Below are positions 1 through 11,454 of a DNA stretch of 64,000 nucleotides, piece by piece (position 1 is the first letter of the stretch; each line of letters opens with the position of its first letter). A program made the translations under genes and the position numbers. The stretch covers positions 372,001 through 436,000 of the forward strand of contig NC_088939.1 of assembly GCF_033473495.1 (NCBI RefSeq), read 5' to 3'. This DNA comes from Cercospora beticola (taxonomy: Eukaryota; Ascomycota; Dothideomycetes; Mycosphaerellales; Mycosphaerellaceae). The notes below the pieces were generated by a model that was not told the DNA's origin, searched no databases, and was given only the letters and a program-made list of their open reading frames with translations.

Positions 1-1406
1 TAGGGTCGAAGTTTGCTCCTTGTCGACGTATAGGCTCATGAGGCCCCTTGTGTAGCTGCTATAACCAGATCCGAGACTGAGTACCACCAGACCAGAGATG
101 AAGCCTCCAAGCGAGAGCGAAAATGCGAGGCCTAGTGTCCCGAGGATTACGAGGATGAAAGAGAAGCGAGCGAGAACGAGGTCTCGCTTTTGCTCGTTCT
201 CCGCGTGCATGATCTTCCAGGGATTGGCGTTCTCTCGGGATGCCAGAATGTATCGTGATAAAATTGGAAGGCCTAGCAAGACCATGAAGATTTGGACAGC
301 ACCAGATACAGTCTGCACGTAACCAGTGTTCTTCACTTGGATATCGTATCGCTTTGATACAAATTGCGGAAGGAAGACGCTTGTCGCTGGCGCTATTGGT
401 TGGGAGAGCAGAGAAGTGACGAATAGCAGCGCCAGCCATGGGGATTTCAGAAGTGACAGACTTCGTCTGGCGTTGGCCAAAGTGCCTGAGAAGGACAAAG
501 TCTTGGTTTGGTCTGGGTTGTCCGCACGTAGTGTCTCCGGTATAAAGATGAAGGGGATGCCGGCGGAGAGGAGTAGAGCAACTGCCACGAACAACAGTGG
601 CCACGGCCCAACCAAGTTCATCAGAATTGATGCTAGACCTGGAGATGCGAGGTTGCCCAGCATGGCAACAACATGTATACGCATGAACGCGAGAGACCTA
701 GCGCAACGATATTAGCAGCTATTATGTGTTGCTGTATCGTAATGCTGACCTTTCGTCTTCAGTCGTGGTATCAGTGGTGATACCAAAGAATGCCGCATTC
801 ATGATGGGTGTGCCTCCACCAATGAAGAGCCCCATAGCACCTAGCCAACCTGCCCAGAGTGGTAGTGCTGGATGGAGAGCGAGGACGATCATCCACCATA
901 CCAGTACGAGCGAGCCGCCTGTCAATGCAAGAACGACGACTGGCTTTCTGCCAATTCTGTCACATAATGTATCAGTGCCACGCTTGTATGATTAGCAGAC
1001 GGCCGACGCCTCACCGATCTGCCACAATGCCCCAAGGGAGGGCAGCAGAAAATCCGCATATAGCATCACATGTTCCAGATATGGCAAGAAGGTAAGCAAC
1101 TCTGGACTGCACCCAGCTGCTCTTACAGTCGTCCAGACTGGGAAGCAATTCGGTATCTTGCCCGCGGTCGCGGCAGACCGCGTCCTCCAGGAGCTGTGTG
1201 AGTGGCATCATGGAGAAGCCTCCAGCACTGGCGCCTAAGAAGATGCTGAGACACAGAAGCCAGGCCACCTTTTGGCTTGTCTGATCACTGATGGCAGCGG
1301 CATCTTGACTTGAGGAATCACCGATGAGACGAGTCCGCTCATCAGCAGCGTACTGACGTTCTTGAGGTTCCACCTCGCTGTTGACTGCTGCTCGAAGCCC
1401 AGGCAT
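1..1406 (-). CDS. MFS transporter, C-terminus cut off by the window edge
   Basis: Three exons can be read on the minus strand: 1406-1015, 956-750 and 697-1, joined by short GT-AG introns (donors GTGAGG and GTCAGC). The spliced frame gives an N-terminal cytosolic tail of about 60 residues rich in Glu, Arg and Ser, then a first membrane segment. The junction of exons 1 and 2 rebuilds the MFS signature GIVADRIGRKPV between helices 2 and 3. More hydrophobic helices follow, and the reading frame is still open at base 1, so the last helices lie outside. The fold is that of a proton-driven drug or metabolite transporter (DHA/tetracycline-resistance-like), probably at the plasma membrane. The substrate cannot be told. 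The long plus-frame-like ORF over 59-604 on this strand is only an alternative frame of exon 3. Start chosen at 1406, the first Met of the continuous frame. Confidence 0.85.
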
Positions 1407-2479
1407 GTTTTCCTGCGTGTGCGTCGAGCGCAGGAACGGTAGGCTGCTTGGGGAGATGTCACTCCTTATCGTGCGTGTCCGTCTATCGCAAGGACAGCCG
1501 TCAAAGTAGTCGCCGACCGCATATCAGCCGAATGCCGGCAGTACACAAGCGCCATTTCGAAGCAGTGCTTGTACCTCCGTAATACGCTAGGGTTGTAGAA
1601 CCGGACGGTCGGCTGCGCGTCAAATCATACAAGAGTGTGGGCTGTGTTTTGTATTCTGGAACGAACGAGGCAAAGCGCCCGGCAAGCGCTCGTCCATCTT
1701 GCTGCGGCTGAAGTGTATGTCCGGATATCGTCTTGACTCGGCGGGTGTTCGTGATGACTCTGTACAGATGGTGGCGCGCTCGGAGAACAGAAAGAGCTCT
1801 GGAATAATGTTTCAAGCATGGACGTCGTATGCCGTAGTATCATTTGACAGCCCACCTCCTCCCTCCGAACGAACCTTTCCTCCTCTTCACTGTCCAGTCT
1901 GGTCTCTTCTCCGATATGCATAGTATATGAGTTGAAGAGAACAATAGCGTCTGTTGATGCGTAAAGTCTCCCCGTTCAGCTTCCGCCGTCTGATGAGACA
2001 GGCGCCATGGAATGAGGCCACAGATCGCATTGAGCGCATTGTCAGCCCACGAAAGCCCACATTCAAACAAAGTCTCAGACGAAGCACAGAGAATGGTGTC
2101 AATTTATGGAACCTATCTGATGCGTTCCTGTAATACGTATGCATTGTTCCTTCGGACTTTCGAAACCAGTCCAAGAAATGTCCTCGATGCCGCCTACTGA
2201 GCACCACACGCAGGACTCCTCTTATCGTGTTTCCATCAAGGACATACTTCTAAACATCAAGAAATGCAGCTCGTAGGCCTCTGAGATGCGGGGCGAGTGC
2301 CATCGACTTCCCCATGCGGCAAGCTTGGTGCGATCGTACCTTGGGAGGAGCACCTACTAGCTCACAATAGCTATGCCCGCGTGAGAGCCCTCGGCAATAT
2401 CGTAAGGTGTAAGAGGACTGCAACAACATCCCACGAAGCTCATCTCAATCAACAACTTCACTTTGAGCAAGAATCGAAA
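1407..2479. other. Intergenic region between MFS gene and epoxide hydrolase
   Basis: About 1.07 kb between two divergent starts, so it must hold both promoters. Short ORFs exist on both strands but none resembles a family or shows splice-compatible continuation. I see no RNA gene or repeat. Confidence 0.5.
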
Positions 2480-3892
2480 ATGGCACAAGTCAAGGAGTAT
2501 ACGATCGACGTTCCGCAAGCCAAGATCGACCGACTGCTGCGCAAGCTTGACGATGCTGAATATCCTGAAGGCATTGAGGGCGCCGGGGATACCTACGGCT
2601 CTCAGGTGTCAGTCGAACGACAAGGCGGATTCAAACTCATTCCACTCGCTGACCTGCAGCAGCAAGGATGTCAAGCGCATAGCGGAGCATTGGCGCAACA
2701 AATTCGATTGGCATGTAAAACACCAAAAAGCTGGCAACCGCTCGTTCTAACAAGCCTAGGCGAGCACACGAGAAAAAGCTCAATGAACTGCCAAACTACG
2801 AAGTCCAAGTTGACGTCGATGGACACGGACCAGTCGACGTGCACTTGGTTCACCAGAAAAGCGACGTCGCCGGAGCCATCCCACTGCTCTTCGTTCATGG
2901 CTGGCCTGGATCCTTTCTCGAAGTGACAAAAATGCTCCCAATGCTCAAAGGTGGGAATGGCAAACCAGCCTTTCACGTCGTAGCGCCCAGCTTGCCGTAA
3001 GTCGAACAGATTTCAAATGAAACACTTGCTTACAATATCAGTAACTACGGCTTCTCCGGCCCCGCTCTGAAACCAGGCTTCAACATCAGATGCACAGCTG
3101 AAGCCATGAACAAAGTCATGCTCGCGCTGGGCTATGAACAGTACGTCACGCAGGGTGGCGATTGGGGGTTTCTTGTCACACGTGCCATGGCCCATCTCTA
3201 CCCTCAACACGTCAAAGCCCACCATATCAATTGGGCCTGGGCCGGACAGCCTGAAGAATTCACCATTGGAACCAAAACTCAACCAGAACTCAGCGAGCGT
3301 GAAAAGAAGCAAATGGCGCAAGCCGAGAAGTGGAATCCTTTTGGAATGGTAAGCTCAGCATCATTCCACAACATACCAATGTTTACTCATGTGATCGCGA
3401 TAGGGCGACGGCCGCGGCTACGTAGCAATGCAATCCACCCGCCCCCTAACAATCAACTACGCCTTCCGCGACTCCCCCGTCGCATTGCTCGCCTGGATCT
3501 GGGACAAACTCGTCGACTGGACCGACGACTACCCCTGGACCGAAGACGAAGTCTGTCTCTGGCTTTCCATTTACGTTTTCTCCCGCGCCGGCCCGGACGC
3601 TGCTTCATTCTTATACTATGAAGCTACGCACGATATGAAAGAAGTTCCATTGCCTGTTGTGCAGAGTTATATTAATGTTCCGTTGGGAATTGCGGATTTT
3701 CCGGTCGAGATTGCGAATATGCCGCAGAGTTGGAGATCTGGGATGGGGCCGATTGTTTTTCAGAAGTTATATGAGAAGGGAGGACATTTTGCGGGGTGGG
3801 AGAGGCCGGGAGATATTGCGGATGGGTTGGGGGAGATGTTTGGAAAAGGTGGTGGTGCGTATGGAGTTGTTGAGGGGAAGGATGGGTATTGA
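2480..3892 (+). CDS. Epoxide hydrolase (microsomal type, EHN + alpha/beta-hydrolase)
   Basis: Five exons give 403 aa: 2480-2607, 2660-2710, 2760-2996, 3042-3348 and 3404-3892. The N-terminal EHN domain ([15 protein letters not shown]) is followed by an alpha/beta-hydrolase core. Visible features are the oxyanion motif HGWPGS, the nucleophile Asp in QGGDWGF, the ring-opening Tyr region LYYEATHD and the catalytic His in GGHFAGW. The enzyme adds water to epoxides; in fungi such proteins act in xenobiotic detoxification or secondary metabolism. Length matches the family. The start at 2480 has a good context (AAAATGG); an in-frame ATG at 2297 would add 61 unconserved residues. Intron 2 fits the family alignment only with a GC donor (2711) and CTAG acceptor. 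Exon 5 shows an abrupt change from C-rich to G-rich codons near 3600. The substrate is unknown. Confidence 0.92.
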
Positions 3893-4036
3893 TGAGACGG
3901 AGTTGATTGATGGAACAAGCAATTGTTTGGGTGTGCTATTTTTGCAATGCTACCACAGATGTACGGCTTATGTGCAAGACGACGCTTCAAGTCAAATCAC
4001 ACTAAATGTATTCTCCTTCGCTCAACAACAGATCTG

Positions 4037-7000
4037 TCATGCTATTGAGCGGGCTGACGGCCGTCTTGCTTGAATGACGTCCGGCTCGCCTTCTGCAGGT
4101 GCTCTACCCATGATGAGTTCCTTGTTGAAAGGCGCAGTCGTCTTTCTGTGAGGGACTGGCTCTTCTGTAGCCCAACGCCAGATGTTCTTGGTTGCTCCTT
4201 TTGTCGCAAACTCAATCAAAGGCGTAATGACAATTGTCACAAGCAGTAAACAAGCATAGCACACTGCTGCTGTGATCAATAGGATCGCCCAGTAAGGGAG
4301 ACCCAGATCACTCATAGAGACAGCAACGTATGCACCAAGACTCCAGAAGATGAAGCCGTGCAGCACTGATCGCAGTTAGTATAGCTTCACGACTCAGAGA
4401 TATGCCGTCACTTACAGTACAATGTCATGATGTGCGGGTGGAAGAAGGTCACCAGCTTGATACTCAAAGCCTTCTGAACCCAAACAGAAAGCTCAACAAT
4501 AAGCTGTAATCCGAGACTAAAGGAAAGATGCGCAAACGTCGGCGCGAAGTATTCCGGATATGCATACCAGATCGAAGGTATTGTCTGATATACCGGCCTG
4601 CCAGTCGTAGTTTCCGGATGTATCGCGTTATCCCATGACATGAAAGAAAAGTAGTAGAACGCAGAGTTGAAAAGCAGTACCAGTGGCGTGGCGAGTGTAA
4701 GGATGGTCGCGAATATCAAAGTTGGGTAGAGTACCCAGGCGCGAGCTTGGATTTTACGTCTCCAGTCGTAAGTGATGTCCACATCAGCGAGCATCAGACC
4801 AAGCCAATGACATGCAGACCAGCTTGATCCATACCAGCCCATGGCGATGCTGAAAATGTAGAACGACATGCGCTTCCATGGTTTCTTGATGTCTTTGATC
4901 AGGACTGTTGCTAGGAGAACCACGAAAGAGAATTGAAGCTGAACGGGGATAGTCCATAGGACACCGACGCAGTAATTGTTGATTACTTCAGGTGGGTTGT
5001 TTGGGATGATGTAGCTCAGCTCCACCAGCTGGTTGAGGAAGATGCCAAAGTTGCCTTGCGGCACGACATATGGCCAGACGCTGTAACTGACACTAGGAAG
5101 CCATTCCAGTCGTCCGGTCAAGCCCAGAGATAAGAGGAAGTATGTCAGAGTCATGAAGATGAAGACTGGAATCAACATTCGTGGTGCACGAAGCAACATC
5201 TTGTTCGCAATGTCTTCAAATTTGCCAGTCTTGAGGTATCGTTGAGCCAGAAAGCGACAAGAGGTGACGAAGAAAGGCCCAATCCACAGAGGAGTGAGAA
5301 TGTAGGGGCCGAAAATGTACGACAATGTCCTGTCAGCTGCGAAGTGCATCGTGGAACCTTGAGCTTCAACGATATAAGGCCAGAAAGTAAGTGCAAAATG
5401 CCGCACGGTGACCATGATGCACGAGATAGCGACGAGGCCGGCCAGATAGTCGATGCGCTGTTGAGTCTGCGGGACCTTTGGTGCCTGCGGAAGCTGCTCT
5501 TTGACAGGCTCGGCCGTCGCAGCTCCAGTGAGAGCATCGGGCACACCAGTCTTCTCGTTCATGATCTTCCCCATGGAAATGTCATTGGGTGCCTCTGGCA
5601 CTTCAACCGAGGGGAACTTCTCCTTGAGACTTTTGTGACTTCTGATACTACGAAGACTCTTATGACTCGCGCGTTTTGGAATAGCATCATCGAGATCCAT
5701 GAAGCTCATGCGCTTGCTGTCTCCGGTCATATGGCCGTCTTCAGCCCAGCCACGAGGTGGCGGAGGCCAAAGGCTGAAGCCTCTGACTGGGCTGAGCGGG
5801 CGAATCTCATCACGATCCTCGTCGTCATCGTGGTACGGACTTACTTCTCCAGTGAGCTGACGAAAGGCTTGTTCTCGAGGGCTGCCGGAGGAAGAACCAA
5901 TCGAGCTTCTGCGGGTGTCACTGGCACCAACAAGATCGGAAGACGCCCTCGAACGTGAGTCAAAGTCATCTTCAGCCTCATCTTCTCGCAAAGGATCGGC
6001 GAAAAGAGAGACTGCAGGATGTTCCGACGATGCAGGAAGCAATACACTGTCAGGCGTTCCACGCGAATCCTGAGCTCGTGGAAGTGGACTAGAGGAGCTT
6101 CGAGAGTGGCCAGGCATCCAGCGACCATTCGCAGATCTAACACTCCGAGCTGGTGTAAGCATTCCCTGTCCTGAATCATATGCAGGAAGCGGTGTCGCGG
6201 ACCCAGAGTCGCCTTGGGAAGAGTATAGAAATGGGTATGGTACGTGGTTCTCGCCTCGAGAGGTGTAGCCCGGTGCTGGTGTCTCGAATCCAGATGCGGT
6301 GGCACTGCCCAAGGTCATGTACGGAGCCTGAGTCGAAAGCGGGCGTGGAAATGCCATACCCATGTTGGAGCCGAGCGAGTCTCGCAGAGACCTTCTCAGT
6401 GCATTCGTGGAGTGTCGCTTCGTGCCTGGGATCTCGACTTTCTTCAGCTTGTACCAAGGCCCGCGTCGAATCAGTGCATTCAGTATGGCTGCAGCACCGA
6501 AGAAGCTGAAAGCGGCGGCAACGAATCCAGCTGCGTCACGCAGCCCGCGCTGTCGTAGTGTTGCCTTCCATGGACGTGTAGCGGCACGAGAATACTCTGT
6601 TGAGCCGCGCAGAGAGATATCGTCAATTGAGCATTGTCTTGCAGTACTACATCTCTTGTCGTAGGCGCTATGATCGGAACCTGTCATCAATGAGCTGTTG
6701 AAGAAGGCACGGATCCATCTCACGCTGCCATAGGAGCCATTCAGTGGTGGTCCTTGCATATAGTTTCGATCGCCAGTTGACCAGTGGCTGAAGTAGAAAG
6801 TGCCAGGTGTCTCTGGTATAGCTCTGTCATCTTTTGTGATATGTCGAGAATTATTTCCGTTGATCCAGAAGTCCACAACTGTCTCGTTCCAATCGAATTG
6901 CAGCTCCATGAAGTCCCACGGCGATCGTGGAGGGAAGCCAGGTGCAGTACCGTTTTCGATGTCGGTGTAGTTGACCGCGAGGCCATATGATGGATATTCG

Positions 7001-7557
7001 CCATTTACAGTCTGCATGACCCGAGCAAGGCTGGCATTGTTCATGCTGAGTAGATCGAGCTCCACATCCTGTGAGCTGTTGTACTTGACGTACATCGACA
7101 TTGCACTGCCTCCAGCCCACGGCTGCGCGGATCGCATCTCGCTGCGAAAAGTGCCATACTGAATGTCTCGACGCATGGAACGAAGCTCGGCTCCAACTGA
7201 AAGGTGATCGTATCGAAGGGGAGGATCCAGAATCATTTGCATGCTCGGTGTTGTTGTGTTCAAATCCTCCTGCCATTCCCACGTTGCATTCTTGCCAAAT
7301 TGAATATTGACTGGACTTGCGCCTTGCGGGAATATGGTATTCCATCCTCGCTGGTTTTTGTTACGAAAGCTGCGCACTTCGAACACATGCTGATCGACAG
7401 ACTGTGTTTCGTTGAAGTACAGTATAATCGACTCGGTGAAGACTTCCTGCGTCCTTGGGTCCCGAAATCCGCAAGAGCAATCGCTCGATGATGTGACGTT
7501 TTGCGCGCTGCTGCTGACCACCTGTGAGAAGAAGAGAATTGCTAGAGTGGTCAGCAT
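4037..7557 (-). CDS. GH16-like domain fused to an acyltransferase-3-like membrane domain
   Basis: Two exons, 7557-4416 and 4365-4037, give 1156 aa. I prefer the start at 7557 because it begins a signal peptide (MLTTLAILFFSQVVSSSAQ). The frame is open up to an ATG at 7821, which would add 88 hydrophobic residues. After the signal comes a GH16/concanavalin-A-like region (CSCGF...VFTESIILYFNET...VNGEYPSYGLAVNY) with many Asn-glycosylation sites. A membrane helix follows near residue 345, then a long Ser/Arg-rich low-complexity linker. From about residue 700 to the end lies a multi-helix domain that begins RIDYLAGLVA...RHFALTFWP, resembling the acyltransferase-3 (OatA/NodX) family. The GH16 active-site strand reads ELDLLS instead of ExDxxE, so the usual acid/base Glu is missing. 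The neighbouring acyltransferase and GT2 genes suggest a role in modifying and binding an extracellular polysaccharide. That role is inferred. Confidence 0.8.
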
Positions 7558-8633
7558 ACTGATCGTTGCTGGCCGTTCGCCACACGTGACGATATAGAGG
7601 GACAAAAGAAAGATTATGAGCAAGGAGTAACGTTTCTTCAGAACGCTGAGACGAGGATCTGGGTCCCATGCAGTTTCCCAGCATCCACTCGTGGCAACCA
7701 GGTGACAGTAAGCCACAGCTGTCCAGATGATGATGATGCTTCTCGGAATAGGCAAAACGGCGAGCAGACGCAGGATCCGAGTATCATTCTTCAACGATGT
7801 GGGGAAGGCCAACCTCGCCAATGCCAGCCATATGGCATAGCACGATCGAGGTACTGAGCTCAGAGCATCAGGCTAGCGCAGGAACAGTCTGTTTCGCGGG
7901 ACTGAGACCGTAACCATCACTTCGTGCTCGTGGCATTTGAATTATGGTGGTGCCAGAGACATCGTTGGCGTATGTCTCAGTTGCGCCAGCAGTAATCATC
8001 CGACCAGGAACTCGTCCAATATTGAGGCCGCCTATGTCCCGCTTGAGCTCATACTGACTGGATCATAGACTAGCGAAGTGTCTGAAGTCTATCCTTCCTG
8101 TCGTTGCTTCACAGCCTCACGATACTCAGTTGGCAGGCTGATGTGTTTCAGGCGTGACGTGATGTATTATCTTCAATCTGCGGGTACCAGAGTGGCAACG
8201 CGGCACATGACAGGTCGCTGATGTCGATCGATTTTCACGGATACGGTGTGCTGTGTGAGGACCTTGCTGATGCATAGAGCAGATTCTCGGTGTTGAAGTC
8301 GCGGGTGAGGGAGATTGTGGTCAGCTGGAGAAGACGCGTGGGAAGGCAGCATATGGCCAGCCATTTGACGCCCCTGCAGCGACAAATGCAGGAACACAGC
8401 AGGCCAATGCAGGTCCAAGTATAAGAAGCAGGGCGACGACGTGGCCGCAGCTGCAAGGTACAACGCATGTTGGTGGTGAGAACAGAATGTCAAGTGTCAA
8501 CAAGGGCAGTGGCGAAAGTTTGATTTCGATTGTGGGCGATTGAAATATTGATGTAAAATTTGATGCACATTCAGCTGGCAACACAACGCCTGCCGTGCCG
8601 CCTGATTCCAACCAGCGGAACACATTTTACAGA
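7558..8633. other. Intergenic region between the two acyltransferase-like genes
   Basis: Upstream region of the GH16-acyltransferase gene and 3' region of the next gene, both on the minus strand. The stretch 7558-7821 is open in frame with the downstream gene and may be 5' UTR or an alternative N-terminus. No other gene is convincing; ORFs at 8173-8623 lack coding character. Confidence 0.5.
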
Positions 8634-10261
8634 TCAATCCACTAGCCATGTGTAAGTCTTCTTGGCCAACCAGATTGAAGGTGCATCGATCAGTCGGAAG
8701 AACACTTCTGCAAATACAGACACAGCCAGGAAGCCAACAAGGAAGACCACGCCATTGGCACTTGCTGTAGAGAGGCCTCTCTCGTCGTGGAGGACCAGCC
8801 AAAGCTTTATCCCTCCTGTCCAGAAGAATATGCACTGCGCGACGAAAATGCCTATGTGCCAGTATTAGCAAGATGCGAAGCCGCTGAAATCACGAGGAAG
8901 GTACATACTGAATGATCTCTCTCCCAAGTACACCAGTGGCTTGAATGAAAGGTAGTACTGCGCATTCTCGAAAAGCTCAAGTGCGAGCAGAATACCGGTG
9001 ATGACAAACCAGTCGTCCAGTCGAGCATACGGCCCAGCCTCAACGGTCGTGCTAGGCGAGTATCTGGTGGAGATGTCCAAGTATGGATGCAGCACCAATA
9101 GCTTGTCCATGTACTGCGGCCGCACGATAAATGCATACTTGAAAGCGATTCCGATTGCGAAAAGCATTGGAGCAATAGCTGCGTAAGGTATTCTCCAGTC
9201 GTCGCGGACTTTCAGGCCTGCTTTCAACTCTACCTTCAGTGTTGCATTGATTGCCAGGTCAGCGAAGATCAGTCCCGTCACCGAGTACCAGCCCCAGTAA
9301 CCCATCCAGAAAGAACCCAAGGCGAAAAGGCCTAGGCCGGAAATGTGCCATTTTGGTCGCGCGAAGGGCAGAATGACCATTAAAAAGTAGACAGTATATG
9401 ACTAAAGTTCGTTAGCCATGATGCTCTGTGGATGTGAATGGAGTTGTCTACCTGGAAGTAGATGATGGAAGGAACCCAAAGTGTTGCCGTGGGCCAGAAC
9501 ATATTGCCTGCCTGTTTGTAGTGATCGTAGGTCAACCAAAAGAGGTTGAACAGCGAATTGAATGCGGCTCCACCATCGTAAACCGTCGTCGGTGTCACGA
9601 TAGATTCGTTTGGTAGCTTCTGCTTGAACTCGTTGATATATTCCACTCCTATGCGAGAGAAGATGAGAGTCGCCAGTCCAGATCCGGCACACAAGATGAC
9701 TACCATTCTCACATTGCGGCGAATGATAGTTGCAGCGTATGACTGTCCCGTAGGGTTCGTCAGAAATGACACAGCTATAGTTCTCATGGAAAGAATGATG
9801 AAGAAGTTGTATACGAGGCTCTGATTCCATAAAGGCACACTGAGGATTTCTCTCAATAGATCCTGATAGACCGGACCAGGCGTATCTCTCGAGACCAGAG
9901 TTGGTATGAATGTCTGGAAGAATGTCCACATGAAGCTCTGAATGACCAGTACTCCGCGAAGGCCAGTGATATAAACGTGATGCTTTGATCGATCAACGGC
10001 GAAGACATCCTGGATGATACCGGCAGCGCCAGTTTTACGTAGAGCTGGAACGTCAGCAGAGTCGTCACCTGCGCTGAAAGAATTCGACGAAGACCGATCT
10101 CTGCTGCCGGAAGACTTCTCCATGCTTGTGGTATTGTGGTCGAGATTTTCTTCGAATTTGGTGGAATCACTTGGCGCCATTTTGGCTGTTGTCTCTGCTG
10201 TCGCCATTCTCGAGGGACTCGTTCTGGTGTCGTCAAGTGCCATGGGCATCGGCGTAAGCAA
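8634..10261 (-). CDS. Acyltransferase-3-like polytopic membrane protein
   Basis: Three exons, 10261-9452, 9401-8909 and 8851-8634, give 506 aa. The donors are GTAGAC and GTATGT and the acceptors end TTTAG and CATAG. A Ser/Asp/Thr-rich cytosolic tail of about 85 residues precedes a domain beginning HHVYITGLRGVLVIQ, then about ten hydrophobic helices ending ERSFSIFVAQCIFFW and IDAPSIWLAKK. The helix pattern and the GLRG motif match the acyltransferase-3 family, which moves acyl groups across membranes onto sugars or lipids. The His that follows GLRG in typical members is replaced: this protein has WTF where the neighbour has RHF. It lies head-to-tail with the GH16-acyltransferase gene and divergent from the GT2 synthase. 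An acylating partner role is inferred; it could instead be a non-catalytic relative. Confidence 0.75.
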
Positions 10262-11454
10262 GGATTAGCGCCTTCGACATATGATTTGAATGCTTCAGCA
10301 GAGGAGTTGGGCCGTCGACCTGTGGCCACTGGGAGTCGCTGGATCGTCCTGTGGGAGAGGAAGCCCGCCACGAGTTCTAGATGCAAACTTCGCGTATGGC
10401 AGGCTGAGCATTGCAGCTCAACAGACTGATCGCGGGATGCTGCTCACGAGCATGTGGGCCATCGATCCGTGCGTCTAGCATGTCTCGCGGAATTCCAGCC
10501 TCTGCCAAGTCGCTGTCACGCGCTGAGGCTATGCCCGGGTACGCGAGGTCCGATTGTGGTCGACATGGTCTGCGGAGTCCAGTACTCGCTGGCAAGCTTC
10601 GATCGTGGTGAGACAAATGTCACGTCTGCGGAAAATAATGATGACAGAATGGACGTGGTTTTGGGCGAAGTTTGGTACGCTTCATTGAAGCTACCGGGTA
10701 TGACTTGAAACAACATGAGTTCGTTGCGGCTTGCGAGGATGGTACATTGGCGCTCGAAGGAGTCTGTGGGAAGAGATTCAGACTCTCGTAGATGCTTCTT
10801 GATCCGACGGCCTTCTGATGATGTTGATGGACTGGGCGTGCATGCAAAAGCGAGTTGAAGTCCAAGTTGAGATGGTCGTCAAGCGGCCTGCAGCCTGAGG
10901 CCGAAACGACGCGTTTTGCTGCTTCCTCTCGACAACGTCCCGTCTCCGTCCTTCATTCTCGCGTCAACACGGCAGAAGTGTCTCAAACCGCCCAAACCAT
11001 CGCAAAACAAGTGTGTACCTGCGCCGCCACGTTCCTTCTGCAGCCTCAAGACCCACTGGAAGGATGCGCCTGACCTCACCTCCTCCACTACTCGGCTCAG
11101 CCTGTGTCGATGGTGCCAGCTCAGTATCGAGCCTCGAGGCCGATGCGGAGTCGAGGGCGGGCAGCATGGACGATCTTGGTGCATCTAGACAATGATGAAC
11201 ATGCCGAACCTGTCGTGCGATGAGCCATGCGACTGGATCGTCATCCTAATTGACACGATTGATATCCCAGTTGATCCGGCGATGTAGCATTTCGCTTTGA
11301 CGCATATGCATGCAGGTACTGCTATTCACTCTCACCTCACCTATCTCTCATCTCTCCGTCCTCAATCGCCTGGCGCGGTGCTGCTGGCAGCATCCCTCAT
11401 CACCTGGTCCCAACACATCTCATAACAGCGTGCAGATCTTGAACAGGAACAACG
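10262..11454. promoter_or_regulatory. Divergent promoter region between acyltransferase-like gene and GT2 synthase
   Basis: About 1.2 kb separate the two opposed start codons. The last 150 bp before the GT2 start are rich in C and T (for example 11320-11400), as in many fungal promoters. No coding frame is convincing. Shared control of both genes is possible but not shown. Confidence 0.5.

Noticed and set aside
59..604. 181-codon minus-strand ORF starting MATVVRG
   Set aside because: It overlaps exon 3 of the MFS transporter in another frame; the true frame reads hydrophobic helices such as PLLFVAVALLLSAGIPFIFI.
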